Of a stretch of DNA of 64,000 nt, positions 12,501-27,500 are shown piece after piece (the first letter of the stretch is position 1; each line of letters begins with the position of its first letter). The stretch is from Warburgia ugandensis (taxonomy: Eukaryota; Streptophyta; Magnoliopsida; Canellales; Canellaceae), in assembly GCA_035236585.1 (NCBI GenBank), contig CP141135.1, positions 61,844,190-61,908,189 on the forward strand, given 5' to 3'. The notes below the pieces were generated by a model that was given only the letters and a program-made list of their open reading frames with translations, did no database searches and had not been told where the DNA came from. Made by a program: the position numbers and the translations under genes.

Positions 12501-15500
12501 TGTGAATGACCTTGAATATGGTCTACTTTTGTTTCCTCTGAGAATGATATCATCGACATTTCCTACAAGAATAATATCATCAACATAAATGAAGAAATAA
12601 ATGGAAGTTACTTTATTGTTGAAAAAGGAATAATAAACTGTTAGTCCTGGGGGCCAGAAGGCCATTTGAAGAAGGCTACTGAGCTTATGAAACCAGTTCC
12701 ATGGTGCTTGTTTGAGCCTGTAAAGTGGTTTGATCGAATAGCAAGAAAAATTGGGATCAGTCATGTCTTTCAAACCCTTAAAGGATAAACCATGTAAACC
12801 ACTTTTTCTAAATCTCCATGCGTAAAGGCATTGGACACAGCTAATTGGTGAATGACCCACCTTTGTGATGACCATGGGACTAGACCAAACTGATACTAAT
12901 GGACTTACTATAGGATTGAATGTATTTTGTAGTCAAAGGCCTGGTAATTGGTTGGAGCCCTTAGCTATTGAGCAAGCCTCACATTCATACAAGGACTATA
13001 AGGCACCAAGGTCCCAGTCTGCTTTTAAATTAATACATAAACCTCATCTTACATAGCCATGAGCTGGGCTAGATACTTGAATGTGTCAAAAAAACATGTG
13101 GGCTCAAAATCAACTTGAGAATCTTACTGAGTCTAAGAAAATTTTGCTTGGACATGATGACCTTGTGGGTCAAGTAGCCTAGCCATAGTGGATGGTTGTA
13201 GCATATGATGGGTCCAACATGCATCGGACCTAGTCAAATCAGAAGTACCATGTTTTCTGAGATCAACTACAAGATGGAGACCACCTAGTTGTTAACAGTC
13301 CTAGTTAGAATTGGACAAGTGGAAGGAGATGGTGCAAAAACAGAAGGGCTTAAGTCAAGCAGTGAACAGGGAAGATTAGTGGAAGAAGATATAGAAGGTG
13401 AAGAATCATTTGGTAACTTAAGATTTAGAGATTATTTTGTCTAAAAAAGGATCTGGAGTTGGGATATGTGGAGAATCGTTTCATAATGATAAGGGAGTAG
13501 AGTTACAAGGACGAAGGAGAGTTTGCTGGTGCTGGTTAAGAAGGATTAGAGAAGGCAAATGTTGAAAACAAGAATTACCTTGCATGGGCCCTCATTTGGT
13601 GGATGCAGCAATTGGCTAGAAGAAACTGCAATTCACGGATTAGAGGGAACTGAAGCATTAATCTAGCAGGTGTGGGCCCCAAAACAGAATCATCTTAGAA
13701 AGGAAAAAGAGACTCATCAAAAAGTACATGGAGAGCAATGTACATCCGACCATTGGGTCAACTATACAGTTCGGCCACATGAATCTTATTCCTCCATTTC
13801 TCTCTATTAAGTACCATGGCTTCATTTAGTCCCAAAGTTTTTAAATCTTTCCTCACCACTTCTATCCATGTTCTTGTGGACCTTCCCCTTGCCCGTTTAG
13901 AACCTTCTACTTGCATTGCCTCACTCCTTCTAACCGATGCTGTTTTCGGTCTCCTTTAGACATGTCCAAACCATCTAAGTCTAATCTCCCTCATCTTGTT
14001 ACCTATTGGTGCTACCACTAAATTTTCTCTAATATTTTCATTTCTGATTTTATGCTTTCTTGTCTTACCACTCATCCATCTCAATATCCTCATTTCTACG
14101 ACATTCATCCTATGAGCATGATGTTCCTTAACTGCCCAACACTCTGATCCATAGAGCATGGCCGGCCTTATGGCCATCCTATAGAATTTTTCTTTTAGTT
14201 TGAGAGGCACCCACCGATCACACAAAACTCCAGATGCACATCTCCATTTGTTTCAACCCGTTTGGATTCTCTTGGTAACCTCTCTCTCAATCTCGCCACT
14301 TTCATGAACCATTGATCCTAAGTACCAAAAGTAGTCTTTTACGAGGACTTCTTGGTTATCAATCTTGACTGGTATTCCACTCCTACTCCTCTCCTTGCTA
14401 AAATTGCATTCCATATATTCTTAGTTCTGTTGATTTTAAATCGTTTAGATTCTAATGCTTCTCTCCATAACTCTAGCTTTGTGTTTACACCTTCTCGTCT
14501 CATCAAGTAAGACTTATCATCTGCAAATAGCATGCACCAGGGAATCTCCTTGTGCAGATGTTTTGTTAACTCATCCATAACCAACATGAAAAGGTATATA
14601 CTCAATGTCAATCCTTGGTGCAATCCTAGAGTGATAGGAAAATCACCGGTCTCGCTACTAGCAGTCTTAACATTTGTTACCGCTCCCTCATACATATCTT
14701 TAATTATATCTATATACCCCCGCGAAACCCCTTTCTAGCCCAACCCCCTCCATATTAACTCTCTAGGGACTCTAGCATAAGTTTTCTGTAAGTCAATAAA
14801 GACTATGTGGAGGTCTTTCCTCCTCTCCCTATATTTTTTAACCAACTGTCTTAGTAAGAAAATAGCTTCCATGGTAGACCTCCCAGGTATGAAACCAAAC
14901 TGATTCTCAGCTACACTTGTCTCATGCTGTAGCCTCTTCTCAATCACTCTTTCAAAAAGTTTCATAGTGTGGCTCATAAGTTTGATCTTTCGATAATTAG
15001 TGCAGCTCTGTATGTCTCCTTTATTCTTATAAATTGGTACAATAGAGCTTTTCCTCCACTCATCAGGCATTTTCTTTGATTTATAATCTTGTTAAACAAC
15101 TTGGTCAACCAAACTACCCCAATATCTCTCATATGCTTCCAAACCTCTATTGGTATACCATCGGGCCCCCATGGCCTTTCCTGATTTCGTCTTTTTCAAG
15201 GCCTCTTTCACTTCAAGTATTCTAATCCCACGTTTATATTTATAATATCCAATGTTATTTAGGTTTTATAGTATTTTCAATCCCTATATCCTTAGAGCCA
15301 TTGTCATTTAACAATTTTTGAAAGTACGTCTCCCACCTTTTTTTGATCTCATTATCTTTGACTAATACCCTTTGATCATCACTTCTAATGCACTTAACAT
15401 GATCTATGTCCTTACCTTTCTGTTCTCTTACTTCTGCAAGTTTAAACATATCCTTCTCACCTTCCCTTGTTCCTAGTCTATTATATAGCTCGTCATATGC

Positions 15501-18500
15501 TTTAAGTTTAGCCTCAGTTACTATTCTCTTAGCAACCTTTTTAGCATTATTATATTGTTCATAGTTTTCATTATTTCTAGTCTTCTGCCATGCTTTAAAA
15601 CACATCTGTTTTCCTTTAATAACTTTTTGCACTGTTTCACTCCACCACCATGTTTCCTTTATTAATTGCCTTTTCCCTTTAGATACTCCTAAGACATCTT
15701 TTGTAACTTTTTTAATGGAGTCAACAATATTAATCTACATGGTGTTCACTTGTGTTTCATAGCTCCAGTTTTCTTCTATCATCAACTTATTTTTGAATGA
15801 GGTTATTTTCTCTCCTTTTAAGTTCCACCACTTAGTTTTTGAATACTTATTAAGTTCATTTCTTTTCTTTCATCTTTTAATATGGATATCCATAACAATT
15901 AACTTATGTTGCAAGGTTAAACTCTCACTAGGTATCACCTTACAATCCATACACATTGATCGTTCAGTATTCCTAAGTAGAAAAAAGTCTATTTGGCTTT
16001 TATGAAGTCCACTTTTAAAAGTTATTAAGTGTTCATCCCTCTTCTTAAAGAGTGTATTTGCAATGGCTAGGTTATATGACAAAGCAAAATCGAGGATAGT
16101 TTCCCCCATCTCATTTCATTCACCTCTACCATACCCTCCATGTATTCTATCATATCTTTCCTTTTCTTTTTGCTCCTATAAATATCACCTCAGTGTTGGG
16201 AATTTGTTGCATGACTCTCTCCATATCTTCCTAAAACTGTCTCTTGATTTTATCTTCTAACCCTATTTGTGGTACATATACACTTATAACATTTATGATC
16301 TGCTCTCCTGGAACAAGTTTTATTATTATAATTCAATCATTGATTCTTTTAACGTCCACAACTTTATCCTTTAATTCTTTATCCACTATTATTCCTAAGC
16401 CATTTCTGTTATTATCTTTTCCTACATACCATAATTTATACTCATCGATTTCTCTAGTTTTAGCCTTTTTCCACTTGGTTTCTTGGATATTAGCAATGTT
16501 GACTCTCCTACGTTTCATCATGTCTACTAACTCCAAACTCTTACCTGTTAATGTTCGAGACTATACCCTAAAATGATACATTAAATAATTTGAAATTTAA
16601 ACTTGTGTCTATTGTAGAGACACAATGCTAGGTAAGACGCACAATCAACCAATTTCAGAAAACAGTAATCTTGGGCTTGCTGAAACAAATTTTGAAAGGA
16701 AGACAAATTATTAGGCAGAATTTGGCATATGGTTTATGAGGAAAACTGTCTTTTCAAAGGTATGGGACCAAAAACTGTTTAGGAAGGACTTTTCCTTGGC
16801 TATTTTCAGGGAGATTTGCCATTGGATTTGGTGAATGGGTCTCAGCAATTCAGATTTCATGGTTAAGAACAGACTATAGAACTCATGAAATTCGAGTGTT
16901 TTTGGACAGATTGATATCGCAAACACCAAGATTGCAAAAGATCATGGCATTAAATTCATCATGAGATATGATGGTCAAAGAAAGCAAGTTCATCTGAAAG
17001 TAACTTTGCACACTGGAGAAAAGTGGAGTCACCAAGATCTCCTTTTTGTCATTGTGTTTAACTAGATCCTGAGTTGGAGGACTCAACATTATTGACCATA
17101 CCAAATGCATGTTCAGGTAACTGCCATGCAGCATAAAAAGTGAGAGCAACCAACAGTGGGGAATAACATCTCTACAAAGAGTAAGCTGATGATCCAATTT
17201 AACAATAGCTGATCGTGATGCCTCCATGTAATAATTTTGGTTTAGGAATAGTATTTGTAAAACCTGGAAGAACTTTGGGTATGGGGCCGGGATTTTTTGC
17301 TGTCATTCATGCCAAGATTGTGTGTACTTCAAGTATAGGCTGGAACTGCGTTTTCCATAGTAAATCATTTGTGGGAACAATATTTAAAGACTGGCAGTGG
17401 GTGATATTGTTAAGGGAGAAGGTTGGGAGAGATGGTAAAGGAGGTAGGGGAAGAGTCAGACGAGATGGGGGTTAAATTAGAAGAGTTGTGAGAGGTCTTC
17501 GTCAACATGATAGTAATAAAGAGACAAAGAGTAAAATAAGAACAATTCAAGGGCTGGCTTGTGGCAAGATTGGGATTTGGCTGTAGGAAAAGGAGGGTCT
17601 GTTTATAGCAAGAAGAGGACTGGGGTTTTACGTGTAAAAGAAAAGGCAACAAAGTTTTTGGCTTATATGAAGAGAAGAAAGCTAGATGTTTTTGGTGTCT
17701 ACCACGAAGAAAAGGATGCTGGCCTGGAAAGAGGGTAAGTAAGAGCAAGGGGAAGTATAAGGAAAAGGAGACTCCGGGTGAATGGTTTGTTTTTGGATGG
17801 GAAGGGTGGAAGAAAAACAGAAATTAGCTTGTAGGAAGAGGGCTTTGAATGTACCTTTGGCCCTAGATACCGTGTAAAATCTAAATACCTTGTGGAATTG
17901 GATAGACCTAATGTATTCATATTAGGACTGATGTGTTCAAAGAAAATAATTGCACACGAAGTTACAATACTTACAAAGATATAAACAATCGAATAATAGC
18001 AACTGTGAGTCTGTCTCTGTATTATCTAACATGCTATAGTGAAAAAGTTAGTATTTCAAATAATAAACATGAGCAGAAAGACCCATCCCATTCAAGTACC
18101 TATATGAACCAAACAAATGGAGAGAAGAATAATGAAGTTGCAACTTTTATGCATGCCTCAAACTTATTGGGATCTGTTTAAGACTTGCAATATAATAGGA
18201 ATAAATCATGGTAATTCTTTCTGTTTTCAAAATAGAAACATTCTATTTATGGATCATAAATGACATGTTTAGCATATTGTGGTCAAATTATAATGTAATG
18301 TTAATTACGTTTGTAATATACCAAAGGAGGCATTCCAGTATGGTAGGGTCATGCTCTATGCATTACTGTGGTCCATGCATGAATTCATGCCTGCTCTCTT
18401 ATTGCATGGTGTTGCTCAAGGAGTCAGCTGCCTTTAGCGATTGCTAGCTGTGAGCAGCATTATAGAAGCATCTAATAGAACTCCTAGAAAATCTGGTTTT

Positions 18501-21500
18501 GCCAAAATTGTATGTTTATCTTCTTATTGGCGATTAGTAATTTGCAAAATGGCATCTTCCATCATGAAGTTTCCTGCAGTATTTTATCCAGGTTCTGTCC
18601 ATGAAGGTTCTGAGACTTAGTGGTTTTAACAGTTTCTGGTTTTTCCATTCTTAGAATCTGTGTATAGCATTTTGCAACTTAGCTAGCTGTTGATATGTTG
18701 ATGGTATCTGTTTATAACATTCACATAACATTTTCTATAGGAAACGATGATAGAGACCGGGGCAGTAGCTGTACAAGATCGCTCTGTTGAAACATTTGGA
18801 AATGATGATTTGACAATGGATGCAGCATATGATGGGGTTGCGGTGGGTTTAAGTATTTATCTTCTCCATTTTTTCCAGAAGCTTTTCATTTTTAATACTT
18901 TTTAGAAGGTTAAAGGGGGAAAGCCCCAGTGCATGAAGCTCCCACCTATGTGGGGTCTGGGGAAGGGGTGGACCATTGCAAGATTCTCATCCTTTTGTTA
19001 TGTCATTGCTCAAAATGAGAAATTATCTTTGCAAGAGAAAGAGTAACGCTAAGGGTAATTGTGGTTCTTAAAAGGTTTACTCAATGACGTGCTCTAACAT
19101 CCACCTGATTTGATCCTTTGCCTATAATTTTTTGTTACTATTGTCAGTTACAGTTACAAAATTGACAATTTCACTTAAGATTTTCTGTACTTCATTGTTC
19201 TGAGTTGAGTTGTATTGCTGGTGGAATTCAGGAATTAAGGCAGAATTTGCACATTCTCAACATATTAACTTGAATCAGGGATTGTTGAGTTTGCAAAAGC
19301 TCAGTGACGAAGTAAAATTATCTTTTCATTCAAATCCAAAGAAAACTAAAATAATTTTCTTTTGGTTGTCTTAGATTTTTAAGCCTTTATCACTTTTCCT
19401 ACATAATAATCAAGCTTGTCAGAATGCAGCCTCAATGGGCCTAATCAGATTCAGGTCATGCTTTTTTATTTGAATAGCTGCTTCCTTGTAATTATTTACA
19501 GGTTTAATAACCAGATTAGCTTGGATTTTAATCCCCAGAAGAGCTTTCATTTTGAATCCAAGCTTGCTTTCACCTATAAGCCAAAAATTGTAGTAGTTTC
19601 TTAGAGGAGATGATCAAGCAACGATGAAGGAAAAGGGTACTGAAGCAAGAGCCAGAACCGTTGCAGTGTGAATTGAGGCACCGGGGTCTTTTGTGGGTTG
19701 AATGCTACAATGGAGGGCAAAATCATGGCGGCACCATACTGTTGTCTTTCAGCAGCATGGCTACACTTTATGGTTCCACTATCTATGCAATTTGAATTTG
19801 GTCTTGAGCAACATAATATGTCAAATCCTGTGGTAGATCCTAGGATTTTCTTCATGAAAGTAGGGCTAAACTGAGATTGAAACATTGATCTTTCTGAGAA
19901 ACAGGAGACGTGGCCCTATTTTCTTTCAGATTTGTCTATTGGTATTTTGAGATCCAAATCTAAGAGAGTGACATTAGGTAAAACGTTTTTGAATCTTAAT
20001 GTGAGACTGAGGCCCACAAGGCACTTCCAACCTTTATCTTGCAGCATCGAAACTTTGAGAGATGGAGCTTTGATTTAAGATTAATGAACCTTCTACACTG
20101 GAATGAGCATGATGAAAAGAGCTTTAATCATCGCATAGAGGGAAGCTAATAACCTGTATTTATTGGAAGATAAAGTTGCATTAGGCAAGGGCTTTTTTCA
20201 TTCCTAGGGAGGTCATGCTCCCTCTTCTGAGGTTACCTTCAGAAACGAGGAAATGAGCATTGAAATAGGTATTTACACTATTGTTAGAGCATCCTTTTGC
20301 TCAATTTCGAAATAAAATAGATGGAAGAGAAATGCAAGACATGAGATCAGCCATATGGGCTTTTGCTTTGTTTACTCGGACTTCTTTTCGTCTAATCTGG
20401 TTTGCTTCTTTGCGTCCACTCATGGAGTTCTAGTTATATTCGTGACTTCTTCGCATCTCTCTATCAAATGACATGCTAGTTCTCACTCATCCTAGCTCCA
20501 GGATCTTGCTTTCGCTTTGAGCGCGAAGCTCGTTGGGGATTGCTGAGATCAAATGAGATAACCCAAGCTTTGATTGTCAAACTAGCAGTTCCCATGAACC
20601 AGACATAGGATGGATGGTGTACCAATCAATTTCATTGGGCCACTTCTTTACTTTATGCCAAAAACCAGGAAAACAGAGAAAAAAGAGAGATGCTTTGTCC
20701 AACTCAAGTGTTGAAGCCAATTGGTCAAAATGCCAAGAGATAAGCTGGTAACATTTTCTCCAGTATTCCATGTCTTAGATTGGGAGAAATGTAATGATAT
20801 TGACTCAAATGGCATTTAAAATGAGCAGCAATAAAAGTAATTCTTTGCCCAAACGACCCTGATTCTCAAAGCAATGACTATCAGAAACCATATGTTACCA
20901 CTTTGTCCAACCAACAATAATAAATACACCTGAACAGCCCAAAAGAACTTGATCCTCAAATGATTGGGGATTCCAAACCACATCTGAGCAACTGGTTCTA
21001 TTTCGTTCAGATCAACCACACTATTGCATGCATCACTCCATTGTCGTGCAGATAGTGTTCAGCATTAGAAAATTTTCCCTTCAACAAGTATTTCACTCCC
21101 ACTATTCCCTTCTTTTTACTCTCTTTTTCCTGGATTCCCATACTCTGTTCCGATCATCAGTATCCTCATCAATCAATCCATGGAAATCAGAAGCTCACTT
21201 ATAGAGTGGTTTCCGTTCTTATCTATCAGGTTCAAGATGTGCAGTTAATACTGCAACATCTTACATGAACATGCTCAGGGTTTGAAGTACAGCAATGATT
21301 AAACAGAAACTCATGAAGCAGAAAGGCTTATCACTGAAAGCCACTGAGATCGTGGATGTGCATCCAAGAGGATGCCCGGTTAAAAAGTTCTCCCAGATTA
21401 AAGGAGTTCAGCTTCTTCGCTCGCAAGTGGAAGTTTTTGAAAACCACTCCCATGTGAACTTATTAGATTACTTTACATACAGAAACTTGTGTATTACCGG

Positions 21501-24500
21501 TTCCTACCCAAAGAAGATTATCTGCAACTTAAACCCTAACACTAAATCCACTTGAAACAACTTATGCCTTGAATAATCCCCTCCCTAGTCAAAACATATA
21601 TAGTTAATAGGAATCCCATGTGTAAGTTATTCACTAGATGGTAGTTAGAAGTTGTAGCAAACATTATTTTCAACAAAGAACGGTTCTCCATGTGCTTTCT
21701 TTCAAAGAAAACAGTAAGAAGCAGTGGCTTTCTTTACTAGGTTTCTGAATGATGTGGCGGCTCAAGTTTGTGCACTTAATTAGCGATACTTGAGGCACCT
21801 GCTTCTTTCATTACCACTAGAATTATGTATTTGTCAAAGTGAATGCAAGAAATATATAGCATGCCAAAAATGATTTAACTAGTCTGACAACTGGTTTTTG
21901 GCTCAAAGCCATGTGATATGTAATTTTGGGCTTAATGGTTTCAAACAATATGTTATTCAACTATTACCTGAGTCTCTAGCTCATTTGGTGTAACTCCAGG
22001 AACCCAACAGCAGCATGATAAATGCACATCTCTTATTATTCTTGTAAACTTTTAAGCATTCATGTGACAGAAACACATCATAGCAGCAATCATATTTGTA
22101 AACATTCCTTGTGATTAATTCAAGTTGTTGTGGTTTGGTTGATTACTTTTGTAAATGTCCAGGTTGATCAAGCTAGATTGCTTGTGTTCTGGGGGACAAT
22201 CTTTATGATTTGATGAATGCATGTTATTACTGTGGAAGGTTTCTAGTGAATATTATAAGCTGCTGAAGTTGCAAAGTGGCATTTGCAAAGGCTTCCCTCT
22301 AATAATTCCTAACATGGGTTAACAAAGTGTAAATTAAGATCAATATGTCAAGACATGAAGATCCACCTTGATAATAATTCTGGATGAAAACAAGGTGACT
22401 ATAAGGAGATTGTGAACTTTTCTCCTCCACATTTAAGAGTTTATGCATGGAGTAACACCAAAAGTTAACTATTCTAATAATAATTTCCTCATGCAATCTA
22501 TAAGAAAATTTGGAATTAAAGAAACCAACGCTTCTCATGATTTGGTTGAAGTAGAATGGATGAATTGTTTGCTAAGTTGTGCTTACTTTCGTTTGGTTTA
22601 GAGGCATCTTTACTTTGAACTTTGGATTTTTTCCATGAGAAGCTGTAAATTTTTTGATACTGATTTCTCCACTCTTGAATCTATTGTCTTAGGTTGTGGA
22701 CCTTTCCCATTTTGGTCGCATTAGAGGTATGTTTTTCTTCATCAGACGTTATGTATATGATTATTGTTAAATGTTTTCTAAAGCCATTGCTCTGGTTAGT
22801 AAATTTTATTTCCTGATGCAGTGATGACTTACTTGGGTAACTTAGATATTTTCAATAGACTAATTTCCGTAGGTTAATTGAGTTTTAGGTTGAAATGATA
22901 TAGTAGATGTTTCTTGATAGTATGTCAGTAAACTGCATAATTGCATTAATAATTTCTTTCTTTTGCCTTTCATTAGTAGCAAATTAGGTGAATTACTTAA
23001 CATAAAAGACACCCATGGTCAGGAATGATTTAGTTTTCCCTTTTAAAATCCTTCCTTTCCTGTCCACTCCTTGCGCTTCAGTGAGCTAAGCAGTATATGG
23101 AAGAGTTAGCCATTTAGGGGGACATTCAGTTCCATTGTTACGAAGTTCCAGAGATGCTTACAAAACTGGAGGAGAATAAATCAATATCTGAATTTTAAGG
23201 CATCAAGTCAATACCCTCCATCAACAATGTTTGTGCATTTCTTCAGCAAGACTAGAGAAGGAAGATACCATGCAGTAACTTGACAGATTTGGATGCTTCT
23301 GAATTTTAAGGATTCAAGTAATAGGTGGAGGCCATGGAAATTATGGTAATAATAGTAGCCGAAGAGGCAGAGGTTGAAGAGAAAGTGCATTATGAGTGGT
23401 TGGGTTAACCACATGAAGGAAACGTCCAGGGATCTTCATTGAAAGCCACTTTAGTAGCCAATACTACATTAAACATTTCAGCGATCCTGAGTATTGACAA
23501 TATGGAGAAGTGGAGAGGTATAAGGCTCATCCTGTACCTAGTGGAGTGGGCTATCATAATCCTTTGCTCAAGCTACAAAACTTGGTTATCTGTGACCTCT
23601 GTGGTAGCTAATATAACATCTCCATTAGACACCAAGTATACCTTTTTCACTGGTGATCAGGGAAGAGGTATATGTTACTCTACCACTTGGGTCTTTTCTC
23701 TGGAAAAGAGGGTTAGTGATATGCAGAAGTCCATCTATAGATGCATACAATCTAAGAGCATGATTTCAATAGTTAAATAGTGCTAATGACTCTTCTTTGG
23801 CGAGGGGAAGATTGGAAGGATCACCATTCATTGTTGATATTGATTATATCATCACCACAAGCAATAATACCAACTGGTTAGTGATCTCAAAGAATAGTTT
23901 GGAAGGTACTTGATATCCAGGATCATAGTGCAGGTGTTTCTAGGAATTGAGATTGCAAGATCCTATAAATGTGTTATTATTCTAGAATGAAGTATGCATT
24001 TTAGCTTCCTGCTGAAATTAGTAACATGGGAAGGGATGCTTATTCACACTCCCACGGAGTTCTCTTTGATCGTCAGCTTCTTAGGGGGACTTCTCGTTAG
24101 TCATGGTTGTTATCAACAGCTAAAAAAGGGCAGCCTGGTACATGAAGCTCCCGTGTATGTGGGATCTGGGGAAGGGGTGGACCACAAAGGGTCTATAGTA
24201 CACAGCCTTACCTTGCATTTTTGCAAGATGCTGTTGCCACACCTCGAACCCATGATCTCTAGGTCATATGACGACAACTCTACCATTGTGCCAAGGCTCC
24301 CTTCATGTTATCAATGGCTACTAGGTAAATTTATTTACCCACTAATCACTGGATAAGATTTGACATATGTTGTGAGGATAGTTAGTCAATTTGTGCTCCT
24401 ACAACAGTTCATACTTGGAAGAATTATTTCACTGTCCTTTGTACATTAAGAATCTCCCAGTCATAATGTGTTGCTCCCATATAATAGTCACCTAAACATT

Positions 24501-27500
24501 TAGCTTTTTCAAAAGTGGACTGTGTGGTTCTCTTCGTGATCTTCATTTTATGTCATGGTTTTATGCGTGTATTGGTGATGACCTAGTGACATAGTAGTGC
24601 AGTGGCTGGAGCAGAAATATTGAACCATGTGTGTGACAAGTAGCAACTTTATCTAGTTGAGGAAATTCTCTTGAAACTGTAGCAAGTCTGCTTATGTTGC
24701 TATGCATATGGGTTTTATTTATTTTATTTTTCCTGATGTTGGTGTTTGAGTGGATTCAAACCCTTCATGCATATTTTGATAAGTGAATACCACTGAATCT
24801 GACATCAAATTGGTCCCAACCCTATTACCCATGAGAGAACAAAATACATTCAAGTAGGATGCCATTTTATTCATGAAACCGAGAAGATTTAAAACTCCTA
24901 TATTTGCAAGAATATCACTACTTGGTGCTTAAACATCATCATAAGACGACCACGAGCTAGTTGAGAATTATTGATATTCATTGGCCAACTTGAGCAAGTA
25001 TGTTGATAAGCTGCACATAAGGAATGTAGTATACAAATGACAGTCCATGAATCAGACTGATCTAATTTTAATTTTCCTTTTATCTTCTTCTCCCTACACT
25101 TGTTCATATGGTTGAAACTTTTCAAATTCCCTCCTGGAAAGGCATATTAAATTTTGGCTGAAGCTAATTCTGCACAAGCATATATTTAAGCAAATATGTA
25201 TCCAATTCTACTCCCCGAGACTAATGAAATGATTCTGTATCTCCTTACACTTTCTTTAATTTTCCAAGCCTCCAAGGTTGCACGACACCACCATTTTTCC
25301 ATATTATGGAATTCAGAGAGTTCAGGTCAGTCCAAAGTTTTGTACAGCTACTTGGTAGTAGGTACAAGGTTGGAATTGGTACAAACCTCATTCTCCATTT
25401 AAGTTTTTATGGGGCTTGCATGTGTGGAGATATTTTTATTGTTGGAGAGCACTCCAGTAATTCCTCTCGCCCCTCCTGTTGTAGAAGAGCATGCCCAAGC
25501 CTGTTTAGACTGTTTAGATCAGCCCAAAGCTAGGAAGAAGGGCTACAATTGAAGGCAGCAGCAGGTAGGCATCTTTTACTCGTACTATTCATTTAATTAA
25601 TAAGAGGGTTTTGGCCATTTCTAACGTCCATTGATGGTCTTAAGTTGGGGCATTTTAGTATTTTTCCTTGTATTTTCATGTTTAGATATCACAGTTAGGG
25701 TTGCAAAGCGTGATCTTGATTTCTAATGAAAGCAGCAGCCACCTAAAGGACTTTTCTAGGGTTTCTTTGTGCCCTTCAAGATTTCAGATAGGAAATCTCT
25801 GCTTGACTGATATTCCTGTGTTATTCATCTATATTGAAATATTTGAAAGCCAGATTGGGATAGTTGACTGTTATTTATTGGCTTTGAAACTACTTTGAAA
25901 CTTCAGTTTTTAAAGTAGACTATTCTGCTAGTTAATTTAAGATACTCCAATGAATAATTTTCAAAATGCTCGAGTTAGGCTACTTTATTGGATCTTTAAA
26001 TTGATGTATTCTATGATAAACTAGAGGATTCGCGTGTCAGATCCTTACATATCTCTACGGATACGTTTTATCCATGTAGCATTCTGTACTTGGAAATCCT
26101 GGTATTTCTTTCCTTCTCTGAGTATGTTCAGGAGGACCATTTGATGCTGTAAGAAAGCTGATTCTGTACCATTTTGTGCTTGACTTGATTTTTAAACTCC
26201 CTTTATATTTTCCCTACTTTTATGAACGTGGTGCATTTAATGGGCAACAGTCAGTGGAGAAGATCGAATCCAGTTTCTTCACAACCAAAGTACTGCAAAT
26301 TTTGAATGTCTTCATGAAGGACAGGTGAATCACTTCTCCTATTATTTATACTCTAAGTTGTTGATGTTGTTGGGCGGTGCCTGATAGAACTTTCATTTCT
26401 AGTACACAGGGATGCGATACTGTCTTTGTTACTCCAACAGCTCGGACTATAGACATTGCCAATGCATGGATTATGGTAATTCCATGATAGGAATTTTGGT
26501 TATTGTAGTCTTTATTATGAGTAACCTTCTATAGCCATGAATGTGCCACTCTAAGTTGGTACTTATCACACTCGTAATGCTACAAACGCATCTGAATTTA
26601 GATAATCGTTTATTTTCTTTGTAGAAGACTTCCAGAAAAGCATCATTAGATGCCTGAACAAGCATAGCTAAAATGCTTTCTGATTATGTTTATTTCTCTG
26701 CAGAAGAAAGCCATAACATTGTTAGTATCGCCAATAACCTGCACAAGCATAATTGAAATGCTTAGCAAGTACGTTTCTTGCATGATATTCCTATAGATAT
26801 TCTATTAGTTGTATCTTGTACTTTTTTTAAAATTCCGAACAGGTTCTTAACATTGATTGAATGAAGCAATTCCCTTGAAACTTGCTTTCAGTTTGCTATG
26901 AAGGGGTCTTTTTGTTGTTAGTGGGTCACATTCTACTATGTTCCTATGTAGTTAGTAGTTAATGTGCTACTATGTTCCTTTGTAGTTATGTTATTACTTC
27001 TTTTCTCTAGGCAGGTTTTGTGGATGTAAAACAACGTTCTAATGTTGAAAATCTATATCTTAACTCTGAAGGCACTATGTATGTTTTCCCCTTCAATGCT
27101 GCTGTAGTAGCTGTTGCTGATCTTCTCAACCTACTGTTACAAATCTAGGTACTATCCTTCCCAGGCAGCTGAACTATGACTACGTGAACAAGATGAGGAG
27201 ATAACATATTAAAAGTAAAAGAATTGGTAGCTAGTACACAATTTTCTGCTTACTGCAATTTGCAAGCTTGGGTTCATCATGAAATAGCTAGGGTGTTACA
27301 GATGATGCCGTCAAATGTCGCTCAATAGAAGTTGATTGAGGAACTCGTCAAATGTCGCTCAAGAGGTTCCCTAGTGTTATCCAGGAGATTCTGTTTTCTG
27401 TTGACTTTTCTCAGAGAGTATGAATCTGTCAAGAGATAACACTTCAGAAGCTGATGAATTAGTGAATCTGTCAAGGTATATTATGTTCAAGTTCGCTTCC

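Larger units (their letters stand above)
5690..17230 (-). mobile_element. Degenerate Ty1/copia element, split by two later insertions
   Basis: Minus-strand copia pol pieces appear in the right order: integrase-like text at 17000-16711, reverse transcriptase at about 13070-12414, RNase H at 6794-5720. The gap 12413-6800 is a complete chromovirus; the gap 16570-13771 is an RTE LINE. The copia reading resumes directly across the chromovirus target site. All pieces carry stops and frameshifts. Terminal repeats were not identified, so the outer limits are approximate. Confidence 0.75.

Noticed and set aside
21295-21555. 86-codon open frame in intron 2 as a gene
   Set aside because: No recognisable family, isolated in an intron; it cannot be supported beyond being open.
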